DNA from: Lysobacter sp. 5GHs7-4
GTDB lineage: Bacteria > Pseudomonadota > Gammaproteobacteria > Xanthomonadales > Xanthomonadaceae
Assembly (NCBI RefSeq): GCF_021284765.1
Contig: NZ_CP089924.1
Coordinates: forward strand, 4,544,001 to 4,608,000
DNA length: 64,000 nt
Direction: 5' to 3'
Part shown: positions 8,236-16,879 of the stretch, one piece after another
Position numbering within the stretch: the first letter of the stretch is position 1
How the letters are laid out: each line of letters starts with the position of its first letter
Translations under genes and position numbers: made by a program
The notes under the pieces: generated by a model
Database searches by the model: none
Seen by the model: only the letters and a program-made list of their open reading frames with translations
Told to the model about the DNA's origin: nothing

Positions 8236-10140
8236 TCAATGGCCGATGGTCGGGCTGCGCGTCTGCGCGGGCGGGGTGGCGGCTTGCGTCGCAGCCGGCA
8301 GAGCGGCGACATCGCGGGTGTTCTGCTCCATGGTCCGGCCCTTCAGTTGACTTTCCTCGACCGGAATGACCTTGCGATTGAACGGTCCGAAATCGCACAC
8401 CGTGTAGAGCGTGCCTTCGTTGCTCACCACCCGGCTGACGGTCGGCATCTGGTTGGACTTGGCGATCAGGGTCACGGACGAAGCGACGCTCTCGCGCTGC
8501 GGCGTCGACAACTTGTCGGCGTATTCCTTCTGCACGCCGGCCAGCGCGCTGAGGTAGAGCTTGTTGTCCGGATGCCGCGCGTCGTTGAGCAGGATAGGAC
8601 TGCTCTGACTGGGCGCCACCGACGATGGCGTGGGCGCACCGGTGCCGGCCTGCTTGGCCGGTGCTTGCGTCGCCACCGCCGCACTGGCCGCCGGCGTCGA
8701 CGCAAACGTAGGCGCGGAAGGACTGGCCTGCGGGGCCGATGGGAACATCGGCATGAACGGGCCGCCCATCGACGCCGCGGTGCTGGCGTTGGGAACCGGC
8801 CGCGGCGCAAGCGGGGACGGACCGGTCGGCGGCGCCGACTGGAACATCGGCATGAAAGAACTGCCCATCGACACGGCGGCGCTGGCGGTAGGAGCCGATG
8901 GAGGCGCGAGCGGGGAAGGCCCGGCCGACGGGGCCGACTGGAACATCGGCATGAAGGGACTGGCCGGCGTGGCCGACGGAACCGTCGCCACGGCGGGGCT
9001 GGCCAGCGCAGAGGAGGAGAAGGTCGGCAGCGCGGGGCTGGCCTGCGGGGCCGAGGGGAACGAGTAGTCCTGCATGCCGAAGATGGTGCCGCGGCCGTGA
9101 CCCATCGCCTCGCGGACCTGGTCGCGGATGCTGCTGGACAGCGTCGCCGACGCGTACGCGCGATCGCCGGGACGGGCCGGGCCATCGTCGTCGCGGTAGG
9201 TCATTTCCGCATTGAGTTCCCACTCGTGCGAACTGTTGGCGCCGCGACTGACCAGGCGCAGGTTGCTGGTCTCGTTGTAGGCGTCCAGCGCATTGGCCTT
9301 GGTGGCGGTGCCGCCGGCGGTGTGCTTCATCATTTCCTTGGCCAGGATCTCGAACGGCAGTTCGTGATCGATATCCAGGGCGTCGCGGGTGCACAGTTGC
9401 TTGGAGGCGGCGCAATAGAACAGCGGTACGTTCTGTTTCGCGCCCGTGGTCGGATGGCTCATCTCCACCGTGGTCGCGTACTGCTTGTGCAGCTGCGCCT
9501 CATACCATTTCCCGACCACCGCCGCGTCGAAACTCAGGCCCTTGCGGCCGTCGTCCGGCGCCCAGTCCTTGCTGGTGGTGGCGACGGTGCGGCGCGCGAG
9601 ATCCTTGTCCGGATCGAATGCCGAAGGGCTGGCCTTGGCGTCGAACCCGAAGCGCTCGTCCACCCACTCCTTCCATTGCTTGGAGTCCTTGCCGTAGGTG
9701 CTGAGCACATTGTCGGCACTGTCGCGCGCGCGGTTCACCACCGCCGGCAGCATGCGCAGGTTGGCCACGTCGTTGTAGGCCATGTGCGCCTCGGCATGGC
9801 TGCGCACGCCCTTGTTGGCGAAGTGCTGCTTCCACGGCACGACGTGATCGATGTCGAGGGCGTCGGTGGAATGCCAGGTGTTGGTGGATGCGTTGTGATA
9901 CAGCATCACGTTGCCATGCGCGGTCACGACCGGTTTCGGCGCCATGTGCTTGGCGGCCCAGTCGTTGCGCATGTACTCGACGGTGGAATCGTAGAAACCG
10001 ACGCTAGCGCGCGCGTCGGTGGCTTTCCAGGGCTTGTTCTGCAGTTTCGCGCCGTGCTGGGTCGGCGATTCGTCCTCCCAGCTGACCAGAGTCACCTGCT
10101 GGCCGCTGGCGAAGGTCTGTTTCTCGAATTCGTAGCCCAT
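8236..10140 (-). CDS. Putative X-T4SS effector: two HNH-like modules, repetitive linker, XVIPCD tail (paralogue 3)
   Basis: This 634-residue protein is closest to paralogue 1 (shared start MGxxFEK, DIDH at 96-99 and again near 256). It differs by a linker of about 140 residues, rich in Pro, Ala and Ser, that contains a 33-residue repeat (FMPMFQSAP...GPSPLAP). The C-terminal XVIPCD is clear (HPDNKLYLSALAGVQKEYA, VSRVVSNEGTLYTV, TMEQNTRDV). The start at 10140 has GGGAGG 7 bases upstream. It is the first of the three genes in transcription order, and an AT-richer segment near 10290-10310 could hold the promoter. The expected role is a nuclease effector delivered by the X-T4SS. The secretion machinery is not in this window. 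Confidence 0.75.
   Translation of the reverse strand: MGYEFEKQTFASGQQVTLVSWEDESPTQHGAKLQNKPWKATDARASVGFYDSTVEYMRNDWAAKHMAPKPVVTAHGNVMLYHNASTNTWHSTDALDIDHVVPWKQHFANKGVRSHAEAHMAYNDVANLRMLPAVVNRARDSADNVLSTYGKDSKQWKEWVDERFGFDAKASPSAFDPDKDLARRTVATTSKDWAPDDGRKGLSFDAAVVGKWYEAQLHKQYATTVEMSHPTTGAKQNVPLFYCAASKQLCTRDALDIDHELPFEILAKEMMKHTAGGTATKANALDAYNETSNLRLVSRGANSSHEWELNAEMTYRDDDGPARPGDRAYASATLSSSIRDQVREAMGHGRGTIFGMQDYSFPSAPQASPALPTFSSSALASPAVATVPSATPASPFMPMFQSAPSAGPSPLAPPSAPTASAAVSMGSSFMPMFQSAPPTGPSPLAPRPVPNASTAASMGGPFMPMFPSAPQASPSAPTFASTPAASAAVATQAPAKQAGTGAPTPSSVAPSQSSPILLNDARHPDNKLYLSALAGVQKEYADKLSTPQRESVASSVTLIAKSNQMPTVSRVVSNEGTLYTVCDFGPFNRKVIPVEESQLKGRTMEQNTRDVAALPAATQAATPPAQTRSPTIGH
8744..8990. 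repeat. 99-bp tandem repeat inside effector 3 linker
   Basis: The 14-mer aacatcggcatgaa recurs at 8744, 8843 and 8942, giving an exact 99-bp period. There are two full units and about half of a third. In protein this is a 33-residue unit (FMPMFQ/PSAP...SPLAP) in the linker between the nuclease-like modules and the XVIPCD. Neither paralogue carries it. Confidence 0.85.
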
Positions 10141-10501
10141 AACCGCACCTCCCTGGCGATGACGCTTCGACTTCCTTGTAATCGGGCTGCGACGAACGCC
10201 CACCGCGGGGCGCCGGTCCGGCCCGGCCGAGCGAAGCTCAAGGCGGGCACGGCCGCGAGGATACCGCTACCCGGCACCCTTGCGACACTTTTAGTACACA
10301 TATTAGGTGGCAGCAGACGACGGACGGTCGCAGCTCGTCGCGCCCCGGCGGGTGCAACTGGGTCGCAGCTCGTCGCGCCCCGGCGGGTGCAACTGGGGCG
10401 CGGCCGTGCGGCCTGCTACGGCCGCGAGTCAAACGGCGCGCGCGGCCGCAGGCGGCCACGGCGCTGGATACGGCGCCGGCTCCGGCACCGCGGCGGCGTT
10501 C
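10141..10501. other. Intergenic region between effector 3 and prpF
   Basis: No gene is supported here. The region holds the Shine-Dalgarno of effector 3, a locally AT-rich stretch near 10288-10312 that may be its promoter on the minus strand, and a 35-bp tandem duplication (10326-10395). Confidence 0.5.
10326..10395. repeat. 35-bp perfect tandem duplication
   Basis: Two consecutive copies of a 35-base unit that starts ggtcgcagctcgtcgcgccc and ends gtgcaactg. It lies between effector 3 and prpF, outside any supported gene. It looks like a recent slippage duplication. Confidence 0.85.
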
Positions 10502-11692
10502 TTAGAACGCGTCGGCCGGCACCCGCACCCAGCCTTCCATCAGCACGCGCGCGCTGCGGCTCATCGCCGCCTTGGTCACGGTCCATTCGCCGTCGATCTG
10601 ACGCGCTTCCACGCCCACGCGCAGGGTGCCGGAGGGGTGGCCGAAGCGCACCGCCGAGCGGTCGTTGCCGCCGCCCGCGGCCCGATTGACCAGGGTGCCC
10701 GGCACCGACGCGGCGGTGGCGATCGCGACCGCGGCGGTGCCCATCATCGCGTGGTGCAGCTTGCCCATCGACAGCGCACGCGCGAGCAGGTCGATGTCGC
10801 CGGCGGCGATAGGCTTGCCGCCGGAGGCGGTGTAGTCGCGCGGCGGCGCGACGAACGCGACCTTGGGCGTGTGCTGGCGCTGCGCGGCGGCCTCGACGTC
10901 GGCGATCAGGCCCATGCGCACCGCGCCGTGGGCGCGGATGGTCTCGAACTTCGCCAGTGCGGCCGGGTCGCCGTTGATCGCATCCTGCAGCTCGGCGCCG
11001 GTGTAGCCCAGGTCGGCGGCGTCGAGGAAGATCGTCGGCACGCCGGCGTTGATCATGGTCGCGCGCAGGCGGCCCACGCCGGGCACGTCCAGCTCGTCGA
11101 CGATGTTGCCGGTGGGGAACATCGCGCCGCCGCCCTCGCCTTCGTCGGCCGGGTCGAGGAACTCCAGCTCGATCTCGGCCGCGGGGAAGGTCACGCCGTC
11201 GAGTTCGAAGTCGCCGGTTTCCTGCACCTGACCGTTGCTGACCGGCACGCGGGCGATGATGGTCTTGCCGATGTTGGCCTGCCAGATGCGCACGGTCGCA
11301 ACGCCGTCGTGCGGCACGCGCGCGGGGTCGATCAGGCCCGCGGCGATCGCGAAGGGACCGACCGCGGAGCTGAGATTGCCGCAGTTGCCGCTCCAGTCGA
11401 CGAAGGCCTGGGCGATCGCGACCTGGCCGTACAGATAGTCGACGTCGTGATCGGGCACCTCGGACTTGGCGATGATCACGCACTTGCTGGTGCTGGAGGT
11501 GGCGCCGCCCATGCCGTCGGTGTGCTTGCCGTAGGGATCGGGCGAACCGATCACCCGCATCAGCAGGGCGTCGCGCGCCGCGCCGGGCGTCTGCGCCGAC
11601 GGCGGCAGATCCTGCAGGCGGAAGAACACGCCCTTGCTGGTGCCGCCGCGCATGTAGGTGGCGGGGATGCGGATTTGCGGGAGATGGGCCAT
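10502..11692 (-). CDS. prpF: 2-methylaconitate cis-trans isomerase PrpF
   Basis: This 396-residue protein matches PrpF in length and sequence signatures: the N-terminal MRGGTSKGVFFR, DGMGGATSSTSK near residue 60, DWSGNCGNLSSAVGPFA, and the C-terminal diaminopimelate-epimerase-like half (GRLRATMINAGVPTIFLDA). PrpF isomerises the product of AcnD in the methylcitrate route of propionate breakdown. acnD lies upstream on the same strand, separated by 372 bases of palindromic repeats. prpB and prpC are not in the window. Confidence 0.92.
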   Translation of the reverse strand: MAHLPQIRIPATYMRGGTSKGVFFRLQDLPPSAQTPGAARDALLMRVIGSPDPYGKHTDGMGGATSSTSKCVIIAKSEVPDHDVDYLYGQVAIAQAFVDWSGNCGNLSSAVGPFAIAAGLIDPARVPHDGVATVRIWQANIGKTIIARVPVSNGQVQETGDFELDGVTFPAAEIELEFLDPADEGEGGGAMFPTGNIVDELDVPGVGRLRATMINAGVPTIFLDAADLGYTGAELQDAINGDPAALAKFETIRAHGAVRMGLIADVEAAAQRQHTPKVAFVAPPRDYTASGGKPIAAGDIDLLARALSMGKLHHAMMGTAAVAIATAASVPGTLVNRAAGGGNDRSAVRFGHPSGTLRVGVEARQIDGEWTVTKAAMSRSARVLMEGWVRVPADAF

Positions 11693-11760
11693 GGGGGTCG
11701 GGCTCGGTTAGGGATTGGGAAGCTGGCGGGTGCGGTAGTGCTTTTGGCTCGTCATGCCCG

Positions 11761-12040
11761 CGTTCGCTTTGGCTCGTCGTTCCCGCGAAGGCGGGAACCC
11801 AGTGACTTAAGCGTCATGCCTGGTCGCTCTAGCCCGTCATTCCCGCGAAAGCGGGAATCCAGTGACTTCAGCGTCATGCTTGGTCGCTCTAGCTCGTCAT
11901 TCCCGCGAAAGCGGGAATCCAGTGACTTCAGCGTCATGCTCGATCGCTTTAGCTCGTCATTCCCGCGAAAGCGGGAATCCAGTGACTTCAGCGTCATACC
12001 TGGCTGCAGCCCTGCATCCCCGCCTTCGCGGGGATGACGA
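11761..12040. repeat. 60-bp palindromic tandem repeats (four units plus a degenerate fifth)
   Basis: Four units of exactly 60 bp begin at 11761, 11821, 11881 and 11941. Each contains the 20-base perfect palindrome attcccgcgaaagcgggaat or a close variant, followed by ccagtgacttcagcgtcat. A fifth, divergent copy in the opposite sense (catccccgccttcgcggggatg) lies at 12015-12036. The core has the ATTCCC-N8-GGGAAT form of dRS3-like repeats known from Neisseria and common in other GC-rich proteobacteria. Located between acnD and prpF, the hairpins could act on mRNA processing or termination inside the operon. Confidence 0.85.
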
Positions 12041-12064
12041 TCCGGGCCGCCTCGGCGTTCAAGT

Positions 12065-14662
12065 TCACGCCGCCTGCGCCGATTCCAAGAAGTCGTTGGC
12101 GAACCGCTGCAGCACGCCACCGGCCTCGTAGATCGACACTTCCTCGGCAGTATCCAGGCGGCAGGTCACCGGCACCTCGACGCACTCGCCGTTGCGACGG
12201 TGGATCACCAGCGTCAGCGTCGCGCGCGGCGTGCGTGCGCCGACCACGTCGTAGGTTTCGGTGCCGTCCAGGCCCAGGGTGTTGCGGTCGGTGCCGGCCT
12301 GGAATTCCAGCGGCAGCACGCCCATGCCGATCAGGTTGGTGCGGTGGATGCGCTCGAAGCCCTCGGCCGCGATCGCCTCCACGCCCGCCAGGCGCACGCC
12401 CTTGGCCGCCCAGTCGCGCGAGGAACCCTGGCCGTAGTCGGCGCCGGCCACGATGATCAGCGGCTGGCGACGCTCCATGTAGGTTTCGATCGCCTCCCAC
12501 ATGCGCGTGACCTGGCCCTCCGGCTCGATCCGCGCCAGCGAACCCTGGCGCACCTTACCGGCCTCGTCGCGGACCATTTCGTTGAGCAGCTTGGGATTGG
12601 CGAAGGTCGCGCGCTGCGCGGTGAGGTGATCGCCGCGGTGGGTGGCGTAGGAATTGAAGTCCTCTTCCGGCACGCCCATCTTGGCCAGGTACTCGCCGGC
12701 CGCGCTGTCCAGCATGATCGCGTTGGACGGCGAGAGATGGTCGGTGGTGATGTTGTCGCCCAGCACCGCCAGCGGACGCATGCCGGTCAGCGTGCGCTCG
12801 CCGGCCAGCGCGCCTTCCCAGTACGGCGGACGGCGGATGTAGGTGCTCTGCGGGCGCCACGCGTACAGCGGATCGATACTGCCGCCGCCGGCGCCGTCGA
12901 AGCGGAACATCGGCTCGTAGACCTGGCGGAACTGCTCGGGCTTCACGCTCTGGGCGACGATCGCGTCGATCTCCTCGTCGCTGGGCCAGATGTCCTTGAG
13001 CGTGATCGGCTGGCCGTCGGCATCGAAGCCCAGCGCGTCCTTCTCGATGTCGAAGCGCACCGTGCCGGCGATGGCGTAGGCCACCACCAGCGGCGGCGAA
13101 GCCAGGAACGCCTGCTTGGCGTAGGGATGGATGCGGCCGTCGAAGTTGCGGTTGCCCGACAGCACCGCGGTCGCGTACAGGTCGCGCTCGATCACTTCCT
13201 GCTGGATCGCCGGGTCCAGCGCGCCGCTCATGCCGTTGCAGGTGGTGCAGGCGAAGGCGACGATGCCGAAGCCCAGTTTTTCCAGCTCCGGCAGCAGGCC
13301 GGAATCCTGCAGGTACAGCTGCACCGCCTTGGAACCGGGCGCCAGCGAACTCTTCACCCACGGCCGGCGCACCAGGCCGCGCGCGTTGGCGTTGCGCGCC
13401 AGCAGGCCGGCGGCGATCACGTTGCGCGGGTTGCTGGTGTTGGTGCAGCTGGTGATGGCGGCGATGATCACCGCGCCGTCGGGCATCTGCCCGGGCACGT
13501 CCTGCCATTCGCCGGCGATGCCGCGCGCGGCCAGTTCGGAGGTCGGCAGGCGCTTGTGCGGGTTGGACGGGCCGGCCATGTTGCGCACCACCGACGACAG
13601 ATCGAACGTGAGCACGCGCTCGTACCGCGCATCGACCAGCGCATCGGCCCACAGGCCGGTCTGCCGCGCGTAGGTTTCCACCAGTTTGACCTGGGCATCC
13701 TCGCGGCCGGTCAGACGCAGGTAGTCGATGGTCTTGTCGTCGATGTAGAACATCGCCGCGGTGGCGCCGTACTCGGGCGCCATGTTGGAGATCGTGGCGC
13801 GATCGCCCAGAGTCAGCGCCGACGCGCCCTCGCCGTAGAACTCCAGATACGCGCCGACCACCTTGGACTGACGCAGGAACTCGGTCAGCGCCAGCACGAT
13901 GTCGGTGGCGGTGATGCCCGGCTGCGGCTTGCCGGTGAGGTGCACGCCGACGATTTCCGGCAGGCGCATCCACGAGGCGCGGCCCAGCATCACGCTTTCG
14001 GCTTCCAGGCCGCCGACGCCGATCGCGATCACGCCCAGCGCGTCCACGTGCGGGGTGTGGCTGTCGGTGCCGACCAGGGTGTCGGGAAACGCCACGCCGT
14101 CGCGCGCGTGCACCACCGGCGACATCCGCTCCAGATTGATCTGATGCATGATGCCGTTGCCCGGCGGGATCACATCGACGTTGCGGAACGCGCGCTTGGT
14201 CCAGTTGATGAAGTGGAAGCGGTCCTCGTTGCGGCGGTCCTCGACGGCGCGGTTCTTGGCGAACGCGTCCTTCTCGAAACCGCCGTGCTCCACCGCCAGC
14301 GAGTGGTCCACGATCAGCTGGGTCGGCACCACCGGATTGATCTGCGACGGGTCGCCGCCGCGCTCGGCGATGGCGTCGCGCAGGCCGGCCAGGTCGACCA
14401 GCGCGGTCTGGCCCAGGATGTCGTGGCAGACCACGCGCGCCGGGAACCAGGGGAAGTCCAGGTCGCTGCGGCGCTCCACCAGCTGGGTCAGGTACGCCGC
14501 CAGCATCGCCGGCTCGGCGCGCCGCACCAGGTTCTCCGCATGCACGCGCGAGGTGTAGGGCAGACGGTCGTAGGCGCCGGGCGCGATGGCCTCGACCGCG
14601 GCACGCGCGTCGTAGTAGTCGAGTGCGGTGCCCGGTAGCGGCTTGCGGTATTCAGTGTTCAT
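12065..14662 (-). CDS. acnD: Fe/S-dependent 2-methylisocitrate dehydratase AcnD
   Basis: This 865-residue aconitase-family enzyme matches the AcnD branch (start MNTEYRKPLPGTALDYYDAR). It dehydrates 2-methylcitrate in propionate catabolism and works with PrpF. The [4Fe-4S] ligand cysteines are visible in ITSCTNTSNP and in FACTTCNGMSG. The C-terminal swivel domain holds GADYGQGSSRDWAAKG. The start at 14662 is the one that gives the family N-terminus. A 44-codon in-frame extension upstream is unlike any aconitase. It is transcribed divergently from a LysR-type regulator 294 bases away, which may control it. Confidence 0.93.
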   Translation of the reverse strand: MNTEYRKPLPGTALDYYDARAAVEAIAPGAYDRLPYTSRVHAENLVRRAEPAMLAAYLTQLVERRSDLDFPWFPARVVCHDILGQTALVDLAGLRDAIAERGGDPSQINPVVPTQLIVDHSLAVEHGGFEKDAFAKNRAVEDRRNEDRFHFINWTKRAFRNVDVIPPGNGIMHQINLERMSPVVHARDGVAFPDTLVGTDSHTPHVDALGVIAIGVGGLEAESVMLGRASWMRLPEIVGVHLTGKPQPGITATDIVLALTEFLRQSKVVGAYLEFYGEGASALTLGDRATISNMAPEYGATAAMFYIDDKTIDYLRLTGREDAQVKLVETYARQTGLWADALVDARYERVLTFDLSSVVRNMAGPSNPHKRLPTSELAARGIAGEWQDVPGQMPDGAVIIAAITSCTNTSNPRNVIAAGLLARNANARGLVRRPWVKSSLAPGSKAVQLYLQDSGLLPELEKLGFGIVAFACTTCNGMSGALDPAIQQEVIERDLYATAVLSGNRNFDGRIHPYAKQAFLASPPLVVAYAIAGTVRFDIEKDALGFDADGQPITLKDIWPSDEEIDAIVAQSVKPEQFRQVYEPMFRFDGAGGGSIDPLYAWRPQSTYIRRPPYWEGALAGERTLTGMRPLAVLGDNITTDHLSPSNAIMLDSAAGEYLAKMGVPEEDFNSYATHRGDHLTAQRATFANPKLLNEMVRDEAGKVRQGSLARIEPEGQVTRMWEAIETYMERRQPLIIVAGADYGQGSSRDWAAKGVRLAGVEAIAAEGFERIHRTNLIGMGVLPLEFQAGTDRNTLGLDGTETYDVVGARTPRATLTLVIHRRNGECVEVPVTCRLDTAEEVSIYEAGGVLQRFANDFLESAQAA

Positions 14663-14956
14663 GGCTGGCGGCTGGCTTCGATGCGGGGGGCGTGGGACGG
14701 TGCTCACGGGCGCCGGCGCGGCGCGCAAACCCGGACCCGCCGCATGCGGGCAGACGATGGCCAGGAAGGCGGCGATGCCGAGGCCGGGAGTCACCGGCAG
14801 CCGCGATTATCCCGCAAACGCCCCGAACCCGGGGCGACGCGCTGTGCAGGACCGGGCCGGAGCGCCGTGCGCAGGCGCGCGGCGGCCCGTCCGGCGTTGA
14901 CCGGCGGCGACCGAACGCGCAATCCTCGCCCCCTCTCCGACGCGGGCGCCTCACCG

Positions 14957-15913
14957 ATGAACCGCATGCTGCCGGGCACGCGCGCATTGCGAACCTTCGC
15001 CGCGGCCGCCCGACATCTGAACTTCACCCGCGCCGCCGAGGAACTGGGGCTCACGCCGGCCGCGGTCAGCCACCAGATCAAGGAGCTGGAGGACCAGCTG
15101 GATCTGGTGCTGTTCGCGCGCGGCGGCCGCCATCTGCAGCTGACCCCGGCTGGCATGGTGATGTTCGAGGCCGCACAGGCCGCCCTGCAATCGCTGCAGC
15201 AGGCGCTGGCGCGCGCACGCGGCATGGCGCGCGGCGCCAGCCAACTGCGCCTGTCGCTGAGCGCGCGCTTCGCCACCAACTGGCTGCTGCCGCGGCTGCC
15301 CTCGTTCCAGGCCGCGCATCCGCAGCTGACGTTGAGCTTCGACATCAGCGACGAGCTGCGCGATTTCGACAGCGACGACATCGACCTGGCAATCCGCTTC
15401 GGCACCGGCCGCGTCGCCGACGCCTGCGCCGACCGCCTGTTCGATACCGTCATCGTGCCCGTGTGCAGCCCGCGGCTGCTGACCGCCAGCGCGACGTCGC
15501 TGCAGCCGCGCGACCTGTCGGCGCACACGCTCTACTACGTCGACTGGAAGACCGACGGCATGGTCTGGCCGAACTGGCGTATGTGGATGGCCGCGGCCGG
15601 TGTCGAGGATTTCGACGACAGCCGCTGCGTCGGCTTCCCGGATTCCAGCCACGTCGTCCAGGCGGTGATCGACGGCGACGGCATTGGCCTAGCCGACCTG
15701 GAGATGATAGGCAGCGACCTCGCCCAAGGCCGCCTGGTACGGCTGTTCGACATCGGCGTGCCGGCGGCAGCGGATTACGCCTACCACCTGGTCTATCCGC
15801 TGCGCAGCCGCGACGATCCGCGCATCGTCGCGTTTCGCGACTGGTTGTTGAAGCAAGCGGCCTTAGTCTCCCGCTTGCCCTTCCATCGTTTTCCAAAGAA
15901 CCCGTCGCGATGA
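14957..15913 (+). CDS. LysR-type (GcvA-like) transcriptional regulator
   Basis: This 318-residue regulator starts at ATG 14957. The winged helix-turn-helix is at residues 1-60 (NFTRAAEELGLTPAAVSHQIKELE), followed by a linker helix and a periplasmic-binding-protein-like effector domain (residues 90-300, IDLAIRFGTGR, VVQAVIDGDGIGLADL). The effector-domain wording resembles the GcvA subgroup. Divergent orientation from acnD suggests it could regulate the methylcitrate genes, but the usual PrpR is a different family, so this link is only positional. Confidence 0.85.
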   Translation: MNRMLPGTRALRTFAAAARHLNFTRAAEELGLTPAAVSHQIKELEDQLDLVLFARGGRHLQLTPAGMVMFEAAQAALQSLQQALARARGMARGASQLRLSLSARFATNWLLPRLPSFQAAHPQLTLSFDISDELRDFDSDDIDLAIRFGTGRVADACADRLFDTVIVPVCSPRLLTASATSLQPRDLSAHTLYYVDWKTDGMVWPNWRMWMAAAGVEDFDDSRCVGFPDSSHVVQAVIDGDGIGLADLEMIGSDLAQGRLVRLFDIGVPAAADYAYHLVYPLRSRDDPRIVAFRDWLLKQAALVSRLPFHRFPKNPSR

Positions 15914-15993
15914 GGTTCCTGCGCCTTCAATCTTCGAACGGTGCGCGCAAGCTCGACCTCCGACCTTCGGAGGAACCTGGAAAATATCTCAGC

Positions 15994-16067
15994 GCCTTGA
16001 CCTGGTTTAGGCGGTTCAAGTCGTTGCAGACGACCGCTTGGCGGCGCCCCGATGACGGTGCTGTTAG
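15994..16067 (-). pseudogene. RHS-core remnant (a)
   Basis: This stretch is nearly identical in its first 40 bases to 20881-20920 of the intact rhs gene (gccttgacctgg then gcggttcaagtcgttg). It encodes a scrap like NDLNRLNQVKA of the RHS YD-repeat core. No start, toxin tip or stop belongs to it. It marks the distal end of the rearranged RHS zone. Confidence 0.7.
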
Positions 16068-16089
16068 CAGAGCCATCGTAGTCCCAGAT

Positions 16090-16281
16090 TTATTGCCCCG
16101 CCGCCCTCGCGCTAAGTCGCCTCTGCGCCAGTGCATGTCCTCGACTAGCTGCCTTCTCAAGCCAGAACTTCGCACGAGCGGGTGCATGCTTGTCTTTAGA
16201 TGGATCCATGTAGATCAGCGCCCAGTTGTACTGTCCAACTGGGTCATTCCCGACGGCCGAGAGGCCGGCCTGACATCGCAT
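16090..16281 (-). pseudogene. Sel1-repeat fragment
   Basis: This 63-codon open frame contains one recognisable Sel1-like repeat (GQYNWALIYMD... ARAKFWLEKAASRGHALAQ). A stop codon lies just upstream in frame, so the product is only the C-terminal end of what is normally a multi-repeat protein. Such proteins sometimes act as immunity or adaptor proteins in toxin loci. Here it is probably a relic. Confidence 0.5.
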
Positions 16282-16337
16282 TCGCCTTCGACCAGCGGTT
16301 TAAACCCGTCGATCTGTCGACAACCATGATCCACCAT

Positions 16338-16610
16338 TCAACGCGCCGCAGCGACAGCAACTATAGTCATACCTATTAATTGACTAACAACCACCAAAGC
16401 AACTGGGCGCTGCCGAATAAACGCCGCCGCAATCGCACCAGACACTAGCGCCGCTAACAAAGCTATACCCACGATTATTAAAGCCAACTCCGCGTCAAGC
16501 CTGCCAACCGCCCTCATGGATAGACTGTAAAAAGCCAGTATGAGCCAAGTTATACTGGCGGCCCGAACGAATCTGGCAAGGTAACTGCCGCTCTCTACCT
16601 GCTGGTCCAT
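16338..16610 (-). CDS. Small membrane protein, three predicted helices
   Basis: This 90-residue protein starting at ATG 16610 has three hydrophobic helices (near residues 17-34 SITWLILAFYSLSMRAVG, 41-64, and 68-88). AGGGAG lies 7 bases before the start, which is why I prefer it to the longer frame from 16670. It sits in the low-GC RHS remnant zone. Small multi-helix membrane proteins in such places are often immunity proteins against pore-forming or membrane-acting tips. No family is recognised. Confidence 0.5.
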   Translation of the reverse strand: MDQQVESGSYLARFVRAASITWLILAFYSLSMRAVGRLDAELALIIVGIALLAALVSGAIAAAFIRQRPVALVVVSQLIGMTIVAVAAAR

Positions 16611-16874
16611 GTATGTACTCCCTAACCCCGTTAAAAAGGTGACTTTGCGCTTCCAATATAGCCCCATCAAGCATTACGTTAGGCAGATGATAGAGCGATC
16701 GCATCTCTGAGTATTTAAGGTACATTTCATTCAAATATTTTAGAGCTTGACCATAGGTCAATTCTCTCCGACGAAAGCGGCAGCCTCATAGCCCCTTAAT
16801 AACTTCGAGTCAAGTAGCCCACACTCAAGGTAGTCGGTATACGGGCGCTTTGGACCAACTGAGTCAGGCTTCAT
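16495..16874 (-). pseudogene. Frameshifted small gene after RHS tip (b), possible former immunity gene
   Basis: An ATG at 16874, 5 bases after the stop of RHS tip (b), opens a 38-codon frame (MKPDSVGPKRPYTDYLECGL...AAFVGEN) that stops at 16758. In an overlapping frame from TTG 16761 the text continues plausibly (TYGQALKYLNEMYLKYSEM... LDGAILEAQSHLF) and stays open to 16495, overlapping the membrane-protein gene from 16610. A single frameshift near 16758 would join the two halves. No family is recognised. The placement right after a toxin tip is that of an immunity gene. Confidence 0.4.
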
Positions 16875-16879
16875 CGCGT

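Noticed and set aside
8026..10689. Plus-strand open frame of 887 codons
   Set aside because: Same reason: antisense of effector 3 with low-complexity Arg/Gly text.
11761..12040. CRISPR array
   Set aside because: The whole 60-bp unit is repeated, with no variable spacers and no cas genes nearby.
12200..14638. Plus-strand frame of 812 codons opposite acnD
   Set aside because: GC-rich codon periodicity makes the antisense frame open; acnD is certain.
15927..16187. 86-codon minus-strand frame
   Set aside because: It mixes out-of-frame RHS scraps with intergenic text and has no coherent protein character.
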